A DNA stretch of 57,763 nucleotides, taken from contig NVUL01000047.1 of the NCBI GenBank assembly GCA_002401885.1, positions 1 to 57,763 of the forward strand, given 5' to 3'. Each line of letters begins with the position of its first letter. Within the stretch, counting starts at the first letter, position 1. The notes below the pieces were generated by a model, which did no database searches, was not told the DNA's origin, and saw nothing but the letters and a program-made list of their open reading frames with translations. This stretch comes from SAR86 cluster bacterium. Lineage in GTDB: Bacteria > Pseudomonadota > Gammaproteobacteria > Pseudomonadales > Pseudohongiellaceae. Positions 9,163 to 18,520 of this stretch are shown here, piece by piece. A program made the position numbers and the translations under genes.

Positions 9163-11412
9163 CTAGGGCAGCCAGGCATAACTAAATTTGGCGAATACTG
9201 TGCGGTTGGTTTTTTCGATGGCATCGTAAGTATCGTTCTGAAAACCGGCGTCGGAATAGCCGATAAAGAAACGGGTGGCGGCACTGAATCTATAACTATA
9301 GAGAAGCTGTGTAGTGAGTTGCTTACTGCGTGCCTGCACCGGCGAGAGGTACAGGTCCTGGTCGCGCTTGTTGTCAGTATATTGGAGTGTGAAGCGCAAG
9401 AAGCTACGCGCACTAAATTGGTAGGTTGTCTTCAGGTCAGTCAGGTTCGCGGTAAATAGTCTGCCGCCCTCTACATCGAATTGTTGCAGAGTATGATCGA
9501 GATCCAGCTCCAGATGCTTGCCCCAGCGATAATTGATGCTGGGCCCGAAGCGCTTCGATAGACCCAGGCGAGTATTGGCAAAGTCGACAATATCTTCAAC
9601 TCGAATCAGCGCGCTGAGACGTAAATTTGCTCGTGGAGTAAATCCGATTCTAACTTGGTTAAACTGCTCATCGAAATATCGGCCATTCCAGTAGGTCTCG
9701 CTGCCACCAAAGAGGCCATTGAAAAACGACTGCTTCGGGCCGTTCATGTTGACGAATACTTCAAATTCTTCTTCGAGCTGCAAGCCGGACTGGTCTTCGG
9801 TTCGGTCATAGTCTAGTGCGATGCGGATTCGATTGAAGAAGTCGCCCGATTCGCCGCGCCAAGTGTGCCCAACAGTAGCCACGACGAACTTAAAATCGAC
9901 TCGATTCACGAAACCAAGATCGGCGCGGAAGTCATCGCCCATATCGGTATAGCCTAAACGCCAATCCCAGCGTCGGTCGTTGTGGCGATATTCTAGGCGT
10001 TGGCTACTATCGCTTAAGCTACTAGCCTGCCCGTATCGACCCTGTATAAGGGTTGGATAGTCAGAGCTGGAGTGCATGGACTGAATATAGATTGAGTCTT
10101 GGTCCGTAGGTCTGAGCACTGCATCGATACTGCTTACGGTATTGTTGTAGCCGTCAGCACTGCGGTCAGTAATTAATGCACCGATCGTGGAATTCTCGAA
10201 AATATCGAAGCGATAGCGGCCAATCGCAACTTTGGACTCGACGTCGCCGAGCGAGGCAACGCTAGAGCCCAGGCTACGTGGTATCAAGAAACTTGTGTTT
10301 ACATCGTTGGCAGTGAGCAGGGCATAGGTGTGACCTCCGTTCTTGCCGGTGAGTTTTAGGCCATAGTCCGGATCAGAAATGTTTCTCGTGTGTACGAGTC
10401 TCTCAAAGGTATCGAAGTAGTCTGCGCCGTCTAAGAAGAACGTTCGCCGCTCGGGGAAGAACAAGCTAAAAGTGTTGTTGATATCTAACTGTGCACTATC
10501 GGCCTCGACTTGAGAGAAGTCAGGGTTCAGAGTCGCGTTGAGATACAGGTCTTGAGAAATTCCCCAGCGTACATCGAGGCTGGCTTCTGGATCGATACCC
10601 TCGTTATCCCAACCGCCCATGGCCGGATTTCTGTTTTCTACCGCCGAGGACGTAATAGTCGGAATGACCTCGAGATTTCTACTTCGAGTGAGATTGGCAA
10701 AGCCGTCTGCCTTACTAATCTGACAGATATAACAAGATATGTTTCTATCTCGCGGGTTGTTGGCAATTCGCGTACCTCGATCACGCGGATAGAACCTGAC
10801 TAGGTCGATGCCCCAAGTCTGGCTGCTCTCGCTAGGCGTGAAACGTAACTGCTTCATCGGAATCGCCATCTCTACAACATAGCCATCCTCGTTAATTTGC
10901 CCTGCGCTGTCCCATATGGCATTCCACGATTCGTCTTCGTCGTCGTTTACATCGTCTTGAATAGCATCAGCCTGCACACCGTAGGGATTGGAAAAGAACT
11001 CGAACGCGCGTCTTTCATCGTTGAAGGTGTCCAGAACGATCGCCACCCAGTCATCGTTCCACATGGAGTCTCGATCCCTGTAGAAGGCACGGATTTGATC
11101 GGGCTCAGGATCCAGCGCGATAAAGGCGACGTAAAGCACCTCGCCGTCCTCCATGAGCAGGGCCTCAGCCTCCACCTCGGCGGGGACGTTGTCATTCGGA
11201 TTGGTTTCTATATTGACGGGAATGCGCGTGGCCTGACTCCACTCTCCCTGATCTATCTGGCCATCGATACGCGGCTCGGCATTCACTCTAGGTATGCTGA
11301 AGTTGGTCAGCGATTGCGCGTGAATACGGTAAGAGGGAGTTGCCACAATGACGAGAAGGAGCAGTAAGAGACTCGCACTTAGCTTAGCACTGGGGTATGA
11401 GGATACTTCCAT
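9163..11412 (-). CDS. CBM9-like / DUF5916 outer-membrane protein
   Basis: 749 residues. A signal peptide (hydrophobic 11-30, ending near HAQS) precedes a domain resembling family 9 carbohydrate-binding modules (about 40-220; RIDGQIDQGEWSQA and later WGIDLVRFYPRDRG), then a long beta-rich DUF5916 part (about 220-749) with alternating aromatic residues and a C-terminal aromatic strand, as in outer-membrane barrels. A CYIC pair sits near residue 225. Such proteins are common in marine Bacteroidetes and gammaproteobacteria; their substrate is not established. It stands as a single gene. The initiating ATG is followed directly by the signal sequence, so the start is plausible. Confidence 0.85.
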   Translation of the reverse strand: MEVSSYPSAKLSASLLLLLLVIVATPSYRIHAQSLTNFSIPRVNAEPRIDGQIDQGEWSQATRIPVNIETNPNDNVPAEVEAEALLMEDGEVLYVAFIALDPEPDQIRAFYRDRDSMWNDDWVAIVLDTFNDERRAFEFFSNPYGVQADAIQDDVNDDEDESWNAIWDSAGQINEDGYVVEMAIPMKQLRFTPSESSQTWGIDLVRFYPRDRGTRIANNPRDRNISCYICQISKADGFANLTRSRNLEVIPTITSSAVENRNPAMGGWDNEGIDPEASLDVRWGISQDLYLNATLNPDFSQVEADSAQLDINNTFSLFFPERRTFFLDGADYFDTFERLVHTRNISDPDYGLKLTGKNGGHTYALLTANDVNTSFLIPRSLGSSVASLGDVESKVAIGRYRFDIFENSTIGALITDRSADGYNNTVSSIDAVLRPTDQDSIYIQSMHSSSDYPTLIQGRYGQASSLSDSSQRLEYRHNDRRWDWRLGYTDMGDDFRADLGFVNRVDFKFVVATVGHTWRGESGDFFNRIRIALDYDRTEDQSGLQLEEEFEVFVNMNGPKQSFFNGLFGGSETYWNGRYFDEQFNQVRIGFTPRANLRLSALIRVEDIVDFANTRLGLSKRFGPSINYRWGKHLELDLDHTLQQFDVEGGRLFTANLTDLKTTYQFSARSFLRFTLQYTDNKRDQDLYLSPVQARSKQLTTQLLYSYRFSAATRFFIGYSDAGFQNDTYDAIEKTNRTVFAKFSYAWLP

Positions 11413-11608
11413 TTCTACTACTCAATCACTCATTCGGTTATTTGGTGAGATTGCTGGCTCAACTATTCTGAGTCGAGCCTAATAGGCTGGGCCATGCCTT
11501 GCGCGTTGAAACTGGGCTAGATTATTACATTTGATGCGCAGAAAGGGAAAAGGGTTACAGGCTAGGGCGATCACTTGTAGCCAAAGCGCCGCTAGAAAAC
11601 CCAGGTAC

Positions 11609-11647
11609 AAAAAAGCGGGAAGCCTTCCGACTTCCCGCTAGTTTTTT
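11609..11647. terminator. Bidirectional rho-independent terminator
   Basis: Perfect 9-bp inverted repeat AGCGGGAAG (11614-11622) / CTTCCCGCT (11631-11639) with an 8-nt loop, flanked by A6 on the left and T6 on the right, so a U-tract follows the stem in either direction. It lies just past the stop of the selenoprotein candidate (minus strand) and about 200 bp upstream of the DUF5916 gene. Confidence 0.85.
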
Positions 11648-11652
11648 GGCGC

Positions 11653-12240
11653 TTACAGTTCGGAAACGGCCTCAAGTATGTCTTCGAAAGGAGGTCGGTC
11701 TTGATACCTCTCTTCTGCAAACTTGGCCTTAATAACTCCGTTTGGATCGATCAGGAATATACCTGGATACGGTATACCGTATATCCGGTGCCCTGGTTCG
11801 TAGTCCAAATTGCGAATACCGAAGGCATTCACATGAGTGACTTCTTCATCGTGAAGAAGGGGGAACTGAATGCCTTGATCTTCCTGTACGGTCTTCAATG
11901 TATCCACTGAATCGAAGGTTATGGCAACAACATTGATGCCCATTGCTTCTATCTGATCACTGATTTCGGTCAGCTGCACGAGCTGAGCTTTACAGTACGG
12001 TCACCAATCAAAGGACCGGCTCATCATAAGGAGCATGCCCTTTTCGCCTTTTAAGTTGTCGAATGATTGAACAGTGCCATCCTGATCTTGTGCTGAGATT
12101 TCCGGAACCGATGCGCCTACAGGAAAGTCTGGAGCCCAGACGAAATCCTGTGCGATCGAAACCTGGAAACTCCCAAGCAACATCAGGGTAAGCAAGAATC
12201 TGCTCATCACTGAGACGCTGGGTTGGATTTTCGAATTCAT
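11653..12240 (-). CDS. Exported peroxiredoxin-like selenoprotein candidate (UxxC, in-frame TGA at 12001-12003)
   Basis: Two frames separated by a single TGA form one 195-residue redoxin/AhpC-TSA-like protein. Before the TGA: a signal peptide (ending near SIAQ, residue 31), PVGASVPEISAQDQDG and LKGEKGMLLMMSRSFDW. After it: PYCKAQLVQLTEIS, INVVAITFDS and the cis-proline strand GIPYPGIFLIDPNG. Relatives have WCPYCK here, so the TGA falls exactly on the first cysteine of the CxxC site (residue 80, with C83 kept). A hairpin fitting bacterial SECIS rules follows. Start: ATG at 12240 behind GCGAGGTAGTT; the frame stays open to 12264. Expected to be a periplasmic thiol/selenol peroxidase or oxidoreductase. 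The alternative, a one-base nonsense mutation of TGC, is less likely because the rest of both halves is intact. Confidence 0.8.
11970..11986 (-). promoter_or_regulatory. SECIS-like hairpin downstream of the in-frame TGA
   Basis: In the mRNA, UGA (12003-12001) is followed after 14 nt by UCAGCU-CGUGC-AGCUGA: a perfect 6-bp stem with a 5-nt loop. The loop begins 21 nt after the UGA and has G at its second position. Published descriptions of bacterial SECIS elements call for an apical loop roughly 16-37 nt downstream with a G among its first two bases; this hairpin meets both. Short stems of this kind also arise by chance, so it supports but does not prove recoding. Confidence 0.6.
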
Positions 12241-12461
12241 AACTACCTCGCGGGTTTCTAACAAAAATTTCTGCTTTGAGTCTCGTCTTCTGAACGAGTT
12301 AAAGCGTTAATAACAATACCCGATTCATGCCGGTTTTATTGCAAGATAATTAAATTACTTTGAATTCAATGAGCTGCTTCATTGCAGTCCAGCAAATATC
12401 GGTCATAGAAGTGCTGTACCGTTGCATGCCCAGCGACACAGAGCTGAATTGGGATTAGTGC

Positions 12462-13163
12462 CTAGTTTTGATCGATGCCTGCGAGGAATCTCTCGCCGCG
12501 CGGTAGGTAGTTATTGTCACTATCGAGAGAGAAGACCACGGAGTTTGAGCGGCCGATGATTTCTTCTCTGGGTATAAAGCTGTAGACACGGCTGTCCGCG
12601 CTGTTATCGCGATTGTCTCCCAGAACGAAGTATTGGCCTTCAGGAACCACGGTGGGTCCGTAGCTGCGAGCCGTTCGGCTCACGAATCGGTTGGATAAGC
12701 GCGCCTGATGTGCCTTATTAGGGAGCTCTTCCAGAATAATAGTGGCATTGTCATCCCTGGATAGAACCTCGTAATGTGCGGCCTCGCCATTGATAACTAG
12801 GGCATTGTTCTGCATGTAGATGGTGTCGCCGGGCACGCCGACAATGCGCTTAACAAGGCGCTTATCAGCCTTCTTAGAGTCGATGATGACCACATCGCCG
12901 CCACTAGGGTCGGAGAGCGCCATTAGGGATATCTCGGTAAAGGGTATCTTTACGTCGTAAGCGAGTTTATTCACCCAGACCTTGTCGCCATCGAGCAGTG
13001 TAGGCTGCATAGAGGCGCCGGAGATAGAGCTCAGGTCGGCGATCGCGCTTTTGAAAAAGACGATGCAGGCCAGCAATAGGAAAAATTGTCTATTTTCCTT
13101 CCAAAACAGATTCAGGTTGCTGCCGAGACGCTCGGAAATACTGGCTTTATTTAGATCATTCAT
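12462..13163 (-). CDS. lepB: Signal peptidase I
   Basis: 233-residue inner-membrane serine protease that removes signal peptides from exported proteins. One N-terminal membrane segment (about 27-42), catalytic S51 in SGASMQPTL, general-base K105 in LVKRIVGVPGD, and the late GDNRDNSADSR box are present. It is shorter at the N terminus than the two-helix E. coli enzyme. It is divergent from lhr, with about 220 bp between the two starts. It stands alone, not beside lepA or rnc as in many gammaproteobacteria, so it may be a second copy. Confidence 0.93.
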   Translation of the reverse strand: MNDLNKASISERLGSNLNLFWKENRQFFLLLACIVFFKSAIADLSSISGASMQPTLLDGDKVWVNKLAYDVKIPFTEISLMALSDPSGGDVVIIDSKKADKRLVKRIVGVPGDTIYMQNNALVINGEAAHYEVLSRDDNATIILEELPNKAHQARLSNRFVSRTARSYGPTVVPEGQYFVLGDNRDNSADSRVYSFIPREEIIGRSNSVVFSLDSDNNYLPRGERFLAGIDQN

Positions 13164-13381
13164 TACTTCTACACCTTGGAGGCCCCTAAACTAGCCCAGA
13201 TCTTCTAGGCATGTCAATTCACTTGAGGCGGCTGGAGATTGAGCGCTGATGAGCGTTAAACCCTAATGTTGGGTCTTAGCTCGCGACCAACGCGCTGCTG
13301 CTCTCGCTGCGACTATTGCAAAGATTGAGGGTCTTCATTAACCTGTATGCCCGTACAGTGAATTGCTTACCTAAATACATC

Positions 13382-16300
13382 ATGGCATTGACGCAGTTTC
13401 ATCCAGCTTCCCGCGATTGGTTTACCGCTCAGTTTGGTGAGCCCACAGAAGCTCAGGCCGATGCCTGGCCTGCCATCAAGTCTGGCCGTCACACGCTTAT
13501 ATCAGCCCCTACAGGCAGTGGTAAGACCCTCGCCGCGTTCTATGCGGCAATCGACGATCTGCTAGTTAGAGGGCTGAAGCGTCAGCTTAATCCTGGAGTG
13601 CAGATTCTCTATGTCTCGCCGCTGAAAGCCCTGAGCAACGACATTCACAAGAACTTAGAAACGCCTCTCAAAGGCATCGCCGAAAACCTGAAGCAACGCG
13701 GACAGGGGCCAGTCGATATTAGAATCGCTGTTCGCACAGGCGATACGCCAGCGGGTGAGCGGCAAAAGATGGCCAGGCAGCCACCGCATATATTAGTTAC
13801 TACGCCAGAGTCCCTTTATTTGCTGCTGACCAGTGCGAGTGGGCGAGCCATGTTGGCAAATGTGTCTACACTAATAGTGGATGAGATTCATGCCATGCTT
13901 GGTGATAAGCGGGGCTCGCATCTGGCGCTCTCTATGGAGCGACTGCAAAGATTGGTGCTTAAGAATTCGGGACAGGTGCTGCAGCGTATTGGCCTCTCGG
14001 CGACGCAGCGGCCTATTGAGATGGTTGCCAAGTATCTAGTCGGTAACAGCAACTATAACGAGCAAGAGGTCGACTGCAAGATCGTGGATGCAGGCTTCCG
14101 TCGACAGATGGATATCCGCCTAGAAGTGCCTGGCTCGCCGCTATCGGCTTTGATGAGCAACGAGGTTTGGGAAGAACTCTATCAGCGTCTGGTTGAATTA
14201 ATTTCGACTCATCAGACGACGTTAGTTTTTGTAAATACCAGACGGCTCTCCGAACGACTGGCATTGGCTCTCTCGGAGCGCCTAGGCGAAGATGCGGTTT
14301 GCTCCCATCACGGCAGCATGAGTAAAGAACTGCGCTTTGATGCGGAGCAACGATTGAAAGCGGGGACGCTTTCAGTGTTAGTAGCTACTGCTTCCATGGA
14401 ATTGGGCATCGACATCGGCTCGGTCGATCTAGTTGTACAGTTTTCTTCACCGAAGAGCATAGCGAAATTCTTGCAACGGGTTGGTCGCAGCGGGCACTCA
14501 ATCTACGGCACGCCCAAGGGAATCCTCTTTCCGTTGACTCGCGATGACCTAGTTGAATGCGCTGCACTGCTGCACAGTATCCGTGAGGGGCAATTGGATT
14601 GCATCGTGATGCCGGAGAAGCCGCTGGATATTCTCTCCCAGCAGATCGTCGCTGAGGTCTCGTCACAAACCCACGATCAAGCAGGTCAGACAGGTGAGCT
14701 CTTCGATCAACAGGAAGGTGGTTGGGACGTGGATGACCTCTTTGAGCTGTTTCGCAATGCCTACCCCTATCGAAACATGCAGCGGGAAGAATTCGATACC
14801 ACCGTGCAGATGCTGGCGGAAGGCTATAGCACTAGGCGTGGACGTCGGGGCACACACTTACACTTCGATGCGATCAACAATCGACTGCGGGCAAGACGAG
14901 GCGCTAACCTAATCGCGCTGACAAATGGGGGCGCCATCCCCGATATGTTTGACTATCAAGTCGTGCTTGATCCCGAAGATATCGTCGTAGGCAGCCTCAA
15001 TGAAGATTTCGCCCTCGAGGCGCTTCCAGGCGATGTCTTCACGCTGGGAACTCATAGTTGGCAGCTGTTACGCGTCGATGGACTTAAGGTTCGAGTGCGC
15101 GATGCCCGCGGCATGCAGCCCACGATACCCTTTTGGTTCGGCGAAGGTCTCGGTAGAACGCGAGAACTGTCCGAGGCTGTTTCAAATCTACGCCAAACAA
15201 TTGCGGATCTGCTAATCAATGACTCTGCGAATGCAGCGGTGCAGTGGCTAGTCGATAACACATACCTTCCCCGCGCAGGAGCGGCGCAATTGGTCGATTA
15301 TCTGCAGACTGGAATGCAAGCTCTTGGAGAGATGCCTACCCGTTCTTCCATAGTGATGGAGCGCTTCTTCGATGAGGTGGGCGATATGCATGTTGTTATT
15401 CATTCGCCCTTTGGAAGCCGTATCAATCGCGGTTGGGGCTTGGCACTTCGAAAGCGTTTCTGTAAGTCATTTAATTTCGAACTGCAAGCCGCTGCTAATG
15501 AAGACAGCATTGTTATTTCCTTAGGATCTATTCATAGCTTTCCACTCGATGATGTATTCAAGTACTTACAATCCGCAACCGTTAGAGATGTGTTGGTGCA
15601 GGCATTACTTGATGCGCCTATGTTCGAAGTTCGTTGGCGCTGGAATGCGACTCGCTCGCTTGCCATTCAGCGAAATCGAAATGGCAAGCGAGTGCCTCCT
15701 CAATTTCAGCGCATGGATGCTGAGGATCTGGTGGCGCATGTATTTCCGGATCAGATTGCCTGTGCAGAAAACATAACAGGTCAACGCGAAGTGCCCGAAC
15801 ATCCGCTTATCGATCAGACCATTCATGATTGTCTGACCGAGGCAATGGACATCGAGGAGCTCACCGAACTCATCGCCGATATCGAACAAGGTAAGCTGAC
15901 GCTAATTGCAAAAGATTTGCGGGAGCCTTCCCCATTCGCGCAGGAAATTATAAACGCTAGGCCTTATGCCTTCCTCGATGATGCACCGTTTGAGGAACGT
16001 CGCACCAATGCAATTCGCAATAGGAGTTGGGCCGACCCAGGTGAGGAGAAAGATTTTAGTCTGTTAGATGAGGGGGCGATCGCGCGGGTCAAAGATGAGG
16101 CCTGGCCCTACATAAACAATGTCGAAGAGATGCACGATGGCCTTTATAGTCTCGCCTATATGAGCAAGCAGGAATTTGAGGAAAATAGGAATTATCAGCG
16201 CTGGCATCAAGTCTTACTCGATAATGGGCGCATTCTCAATTTGTCTCAGCTGTCCAACGAATTATGGATAGCTACGGAGAAGCTCGGGTGCTTCATGGCA

Positions 16301-17902
16301 GTCTATCCAGAGTTGGAAGCGTTGAGGACATCGCCGAATATTCCAAGTTTTGTATTCGAGCAGAAGTGGGATCGAGCGGATGCACTTCGCGAGATAGTGC
16401 GAGCTCGACTGGAATGTTTAGGGCCCATACAAGCACAGCAACTAGCGAACGAGTTAGCCGTCGATGTCGCTGCCGTCGATCTTGCCTTGATAACACTGGA
16501 AGTAGAAGGTTTTGCCTTTCAGGGTCAGTTCACCCAAGCGGCGCGCAAGCATCAAGCTAGTGCTTCCGTTGTTGTCGAGTGGTGCGAGAGAAGACTACTA
16601 CAGCGAATACATCGATACACAATCGATGCACACCGCAAAAGCATTAAGCCGGTATCGCTACAGACCTATACTGAATTTCTATTCGATACGCATCAGTTAG
16701 TTGCCATAGCTGACCCTTCAGCGAATTCAACTTTAAATAAAGAACCTGCACTCGATGGCCAGACGCGCGTGCAGAACACGCTGGGCCTGTTAGATGGCAT
16801 AGCTGCACCGGCGGCGAGTTGGGAGGCAGATCTCTATCCCGCGAGAGTTGTCGACTACGACCCTAGCTGGCTGGATGCGATGTGCATCAGCGGCAAGGTG
16901 GTGTGGGGTCGCTACTCTCTGCCGAATCTTTCGCTGCGAATGCAGCGCTGCAATGACGGGCCTAAGTCCAGTTCCTCGGGACCTATTAAGTCGACTCCTA
17001 TATCGATTGTCAGTCGTGCCAACCTGGATATATGGAAGGCACTTTCTGCTAATCAGCACAATGAAGACGAACCATTGCCACTTAGCGAGCTCGCTAAGAA
17101 GATTGAATCTGATCTGGCTAAGAATGGTGCAAGTTTCTTCGATCAGATTCAACAACGAACAGGCTTGCTTAGGGCACAGCTCGAACAAGGCCTCGCCGAA
17201 CTCGTTTCGATGGCTCGGATAACTAGCGATAGCTTTACGGGCTTACGTGCTTTGCTAACCCCGAATAAGAAGAAGCCAAGTGTGCATAAAAGGCGAGGCC
17301 GTCGAGTCATGTTCGGCGTAGAAGATGCTGGCAGGTGGAGCCTTCTGGAAACAGACGAGAGTCAAAACCAACCGCGAACGAATAGTCGGCACTGGCAGGT
17401 TCTCGATGAGGAACAACTCGAGCGACTTATCGGTATCTATTTGCAGCGCTGGGGAGTTATATTCCGCGGTCTGTTAGAGAGAGAGTTGTTTGCACCGCCG
17501 TGGCGAGTATTGCTTGCGGCTCTGCGCAAGATGGAGTTACGTGGCACTATTCGCGGTGGCCGATTCGTTGCCGGTGTTGGCGGTGAACAATTTGCGTTCC
17601 CTGAAACGGTGGATACTCTGCGCAAATTCAAGAAACAAGTCGATGGAAACAAGCGTAGATACTACAGCCTCTCAGCAGTCGATCCGCTAAACCTGCTAAA
17701 TCTGATTCTGCCTAACCGTAAACTCTCGAGACTCAGCAAGAATCGAGTGCTCTTTGAGAATGGTATTCCAATAGCCGTATTGGAGTCTGGCAAAGTAATA
17801 TTTCTTAAAGAAATTGAAGCGGCGGATGAATGGAACTTGCAGCAGGCATTGATCAAGAAGAATTTTCCAGCAAGGCTAAGAAGTTATCTCGGTAGTCGCT
17901 AG
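13382..17902 (+). CDS. lhr: ATP-dependent helicase Lhr (large form)
   Basis: Very large superfamily 2 DNA helicase of about 1506 residues, close to E. coli Lhr (1538). The N-terminal part carries Walker A SAPTGSGKT (41-49), YVSPLKAL, DEIHAMLG (near 166), SATQRP and the motif VI QRVGRSGH; then comes the winged-helix/beta-barrel core and the long C-terminal Lhr extension. The family is linked to DNA repair, with a 3'-5' translocating core. Start: MALTQFHPASRDWF at 13382 matches the family start; the frame is open further up to a TTG at 13316. Neither has a strong ribosome binding site. A monocistronic gene. Confidence 0.95.
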   Translation: MALTQFHPASRDWFTAQFGEPTEAQADAWPAIKSGRHTLISAPTGSGKTLAAFYAAIDDLLVRGLKRQLNPGVQILYVSPLKALSNDIHKNLETPLKGIAENLKQRGQGPVDIRIAVRTGDTPAGERQKMARQPPHILVTTPESLYLLLTSASGRAMLANVSTLIVDEIHAMLGDKRGSHLALSMERLQRLVLKNSGQVLQRIGLSATQRPIEMVAKYLVGNSNYNEQEVDCKIVDAGFRRQMDIRLEVPGSPLSALMSNEVWEELYQRLVELISTHQTTLVFVNTRRLSERLALALSERLGEDAVCSHHGSMSKELRFDAEQRLKAGTLSVLVATASMELGIDIGSVDLVVQFSSPKSIAKFLQRVGRSGHSIYGTPKGILFPLTRDDLVECAALLHSIREGQLDCIVMPEKPLDILSQQIVAEVSSQTHDQAGQTGELFDQQEGGWDVDDLFELFRNAYPYRNMQREEFDTTVQMLAEGYSTRRGRRGTHLHFDAINNRLRARRGANLIALTNGGAIPDMFDYQVVLDPEDIVVGSLNEDFALEALPGDVFTLGTHSWQLLRVDGLKVRVRDARGMQPTIPFWFGEGLGRTRELSEAVSNLRQTIADLLINDSANAAVQWLVDNTYLPRAGAAQLVDYLQTGMQALGEMPTRSSIVMERFFDEVGDMHVVIHSPFGSRINRGWGLALRKRFCKSFNFELQAAANEDSIVISLGSIHSFPLDDVFKYLQSATVRDVLVQALLDAPMFEVRWRWNATRSLAIQRNRNGKRVPPQFQRMDAEDLVAHVFPDQIACAENITGQREVPEHPLIDQTIHDCLTEAMDIEELTELIADIEQGKLTLIAKDLREPSPFAQEIINARPYAFLDDAPFEERRTNAIRNRSWADPGEEKDFSLLDEGAIARVKDEAWPYINNVEEMHDGLYSLAYMSKQEFEENRNYQRWHQVLLDNGRILNLSQLSNELWIATEKLGCFMAVYPELEALRTSPNIPSFVFEQKWDRADALREIVRARLECLGPIQAQQLANELAVDVAAVDLALITLEVEGFAFQGQFTQAARKHQASASVVVEWCERRLLQRIHRYTIDAHRKSIKPVSLQTYTEFLFDTHQLVAIADPSANSTLNKEPALDGQTRVQNTLGLLDGIAAPAASWEADLYPARVVDYDPSWLDAMCISGKVVWGRYSLPNLSLRMQRCNDGPKSSSSGPIKSTPISIVSRANLDIWKALSANQHNEDEPLPLSELAKKIESDLAKNGASFFDQIQQRTGLLRAQLEQGLAELVSMARITSDSFTGLRALLTPNKKKPSVHKRRGRRVMFGVEDAGRWSLLETDESQNQPRTNSRHWQVLDEEQLERLIGIYLQRWGVIFRGLLERELFAPPWRVLLAALRKMELRGTIRGGRFVAGVGGEQFAFPETVDTLRKFKKQVDGNKRRYYSLSAVDPLNLLNLILPNRKLSRLSKNRVLFENGIPIAVLESGKVIFLKEIEAADEWNLQQALIKKNFPARLRSYLGSR

Positions 17903-17928
17903 CCAAGCGCAAAATTATTGCTTCCCTT

Positions 17929-17966
17929 AAAAGAAAATCCCGCTATCACTAAACGCGATAGCGGGA
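17929..17966 (-). terminator. Rho-independent terminator (minus strand)
   Basis: Perfect 10-bp stem TCCCGCTATC (17938-17947) / GATAGCGGGA (17957-17966) with a 9-nt loop. Reading the minus strand, the stem is followed by TTTTCTTTT. In the plus direction the tail is only AATACTTCTT, so it serves lhr less well. Confidence 0.75.
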
Positions 17967-18188
17967 AATACTTCTTGTGGGAGCAAAGAAATTGCGAACT
18001 GAGTTCAACAACTAGGTTCGACAATGCCTCTCCAATTACCCGATCGAGTATTTACGTGCCTACTCAGATAAAGTAACTGGAGGCTCCTTTAATAGAATAA
18101 ATATTAATGGGATCACCTCCTTTTAATGCCAGGGTAGCCAAGTATTGTTAGCGAATTCCCCCTGTTAGAACTACCAACAAAAGCCTGA
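17929..18188 (-). ncRNA. Candidate small RNA of about 260 nt with 16S anti-SD complementarity
   Basis: No gene is predicted in the 618-bp gap after lhr, yet the minus strand shows a well-formed promoter (18193-18221) and a strong terminator (17929-17966) about 260 nt apart. The transcript has no ATG in any frame. It contains AAAAGGAGGTGATCCC (18109-18124), of which 13 nt are perfectly complementary to the 16S rRNA tail GGATCACCTCCTT. A CCTCC about 35 nt downstream (18079-18083) could pair with and hide the GGAGG. Several GGA motifs (GGGGGAA, AAGGAGG, AAGGAGC, TTGGAGA) would also fit a CsrA/RsmA-binding RNA. Not recognised as a known family. Confidence 0.45.
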
Positions 18189-18192
18189 TGAT

Positions 18193-18221
18193 TTTATATA
18201 ATACAATCCCAGCACTGTAAA
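18193..18221 (-). promoter_or_regulatory. Sigma-70-type promoter for the candidate small RNA
   Basis: On the minus strand TTTACA (18221-18216) is separated by exactly 17 nt from TATAAA (18198-18193). Each hexamer differs from consensus at one position. The expected start is near 18187. No protein gene follows; the transcript would run into the terminator at 17929-17966. Confidence 0.55.
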
Positions 18222-18520
18222 GCGTCGCAGTAAATAGTCCGAAGACAATTGGTCAACTGTTAGATAAAAGCTTATGAGATTTAGTTCGGTAGGCTCCTGT
18301 TTATGCCAATAGTAATTTATTCGTAACGGATTAGTGATCTAGAAATTTTCTACCATCGTATGCAGTAAGTAAGCAATTGATTCAGATAGTGTGTAGAATT
18401 GCGCGCCAGATCACATAGTGGGACGATTAATCAAGAACCACGAATTCAATTGGATTCCCAGGTAAATTAGACTTAGCGATTGAACTATCGCTATAGAATA
18501 AGTAACGCGAGTATGTAGCC

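Noticed and set aside
12001-12003. TGA as a simple nonsense mutation making a pseudogene
   Set aside because: Both halves are intact, the stop replaces exactly the redox cysteine, and a SECIS-like hairpin follows. Kept as the main alternative, not the preferred reading.
18110-18124. GGATCACCTCCTTTT looks like the 3' end of a 16S rRNA gene
   Set aside because: No upstream 16S similarity; only 14 nt match. Read on the minus strand it is a strong Shine-Dalgarno sequence.
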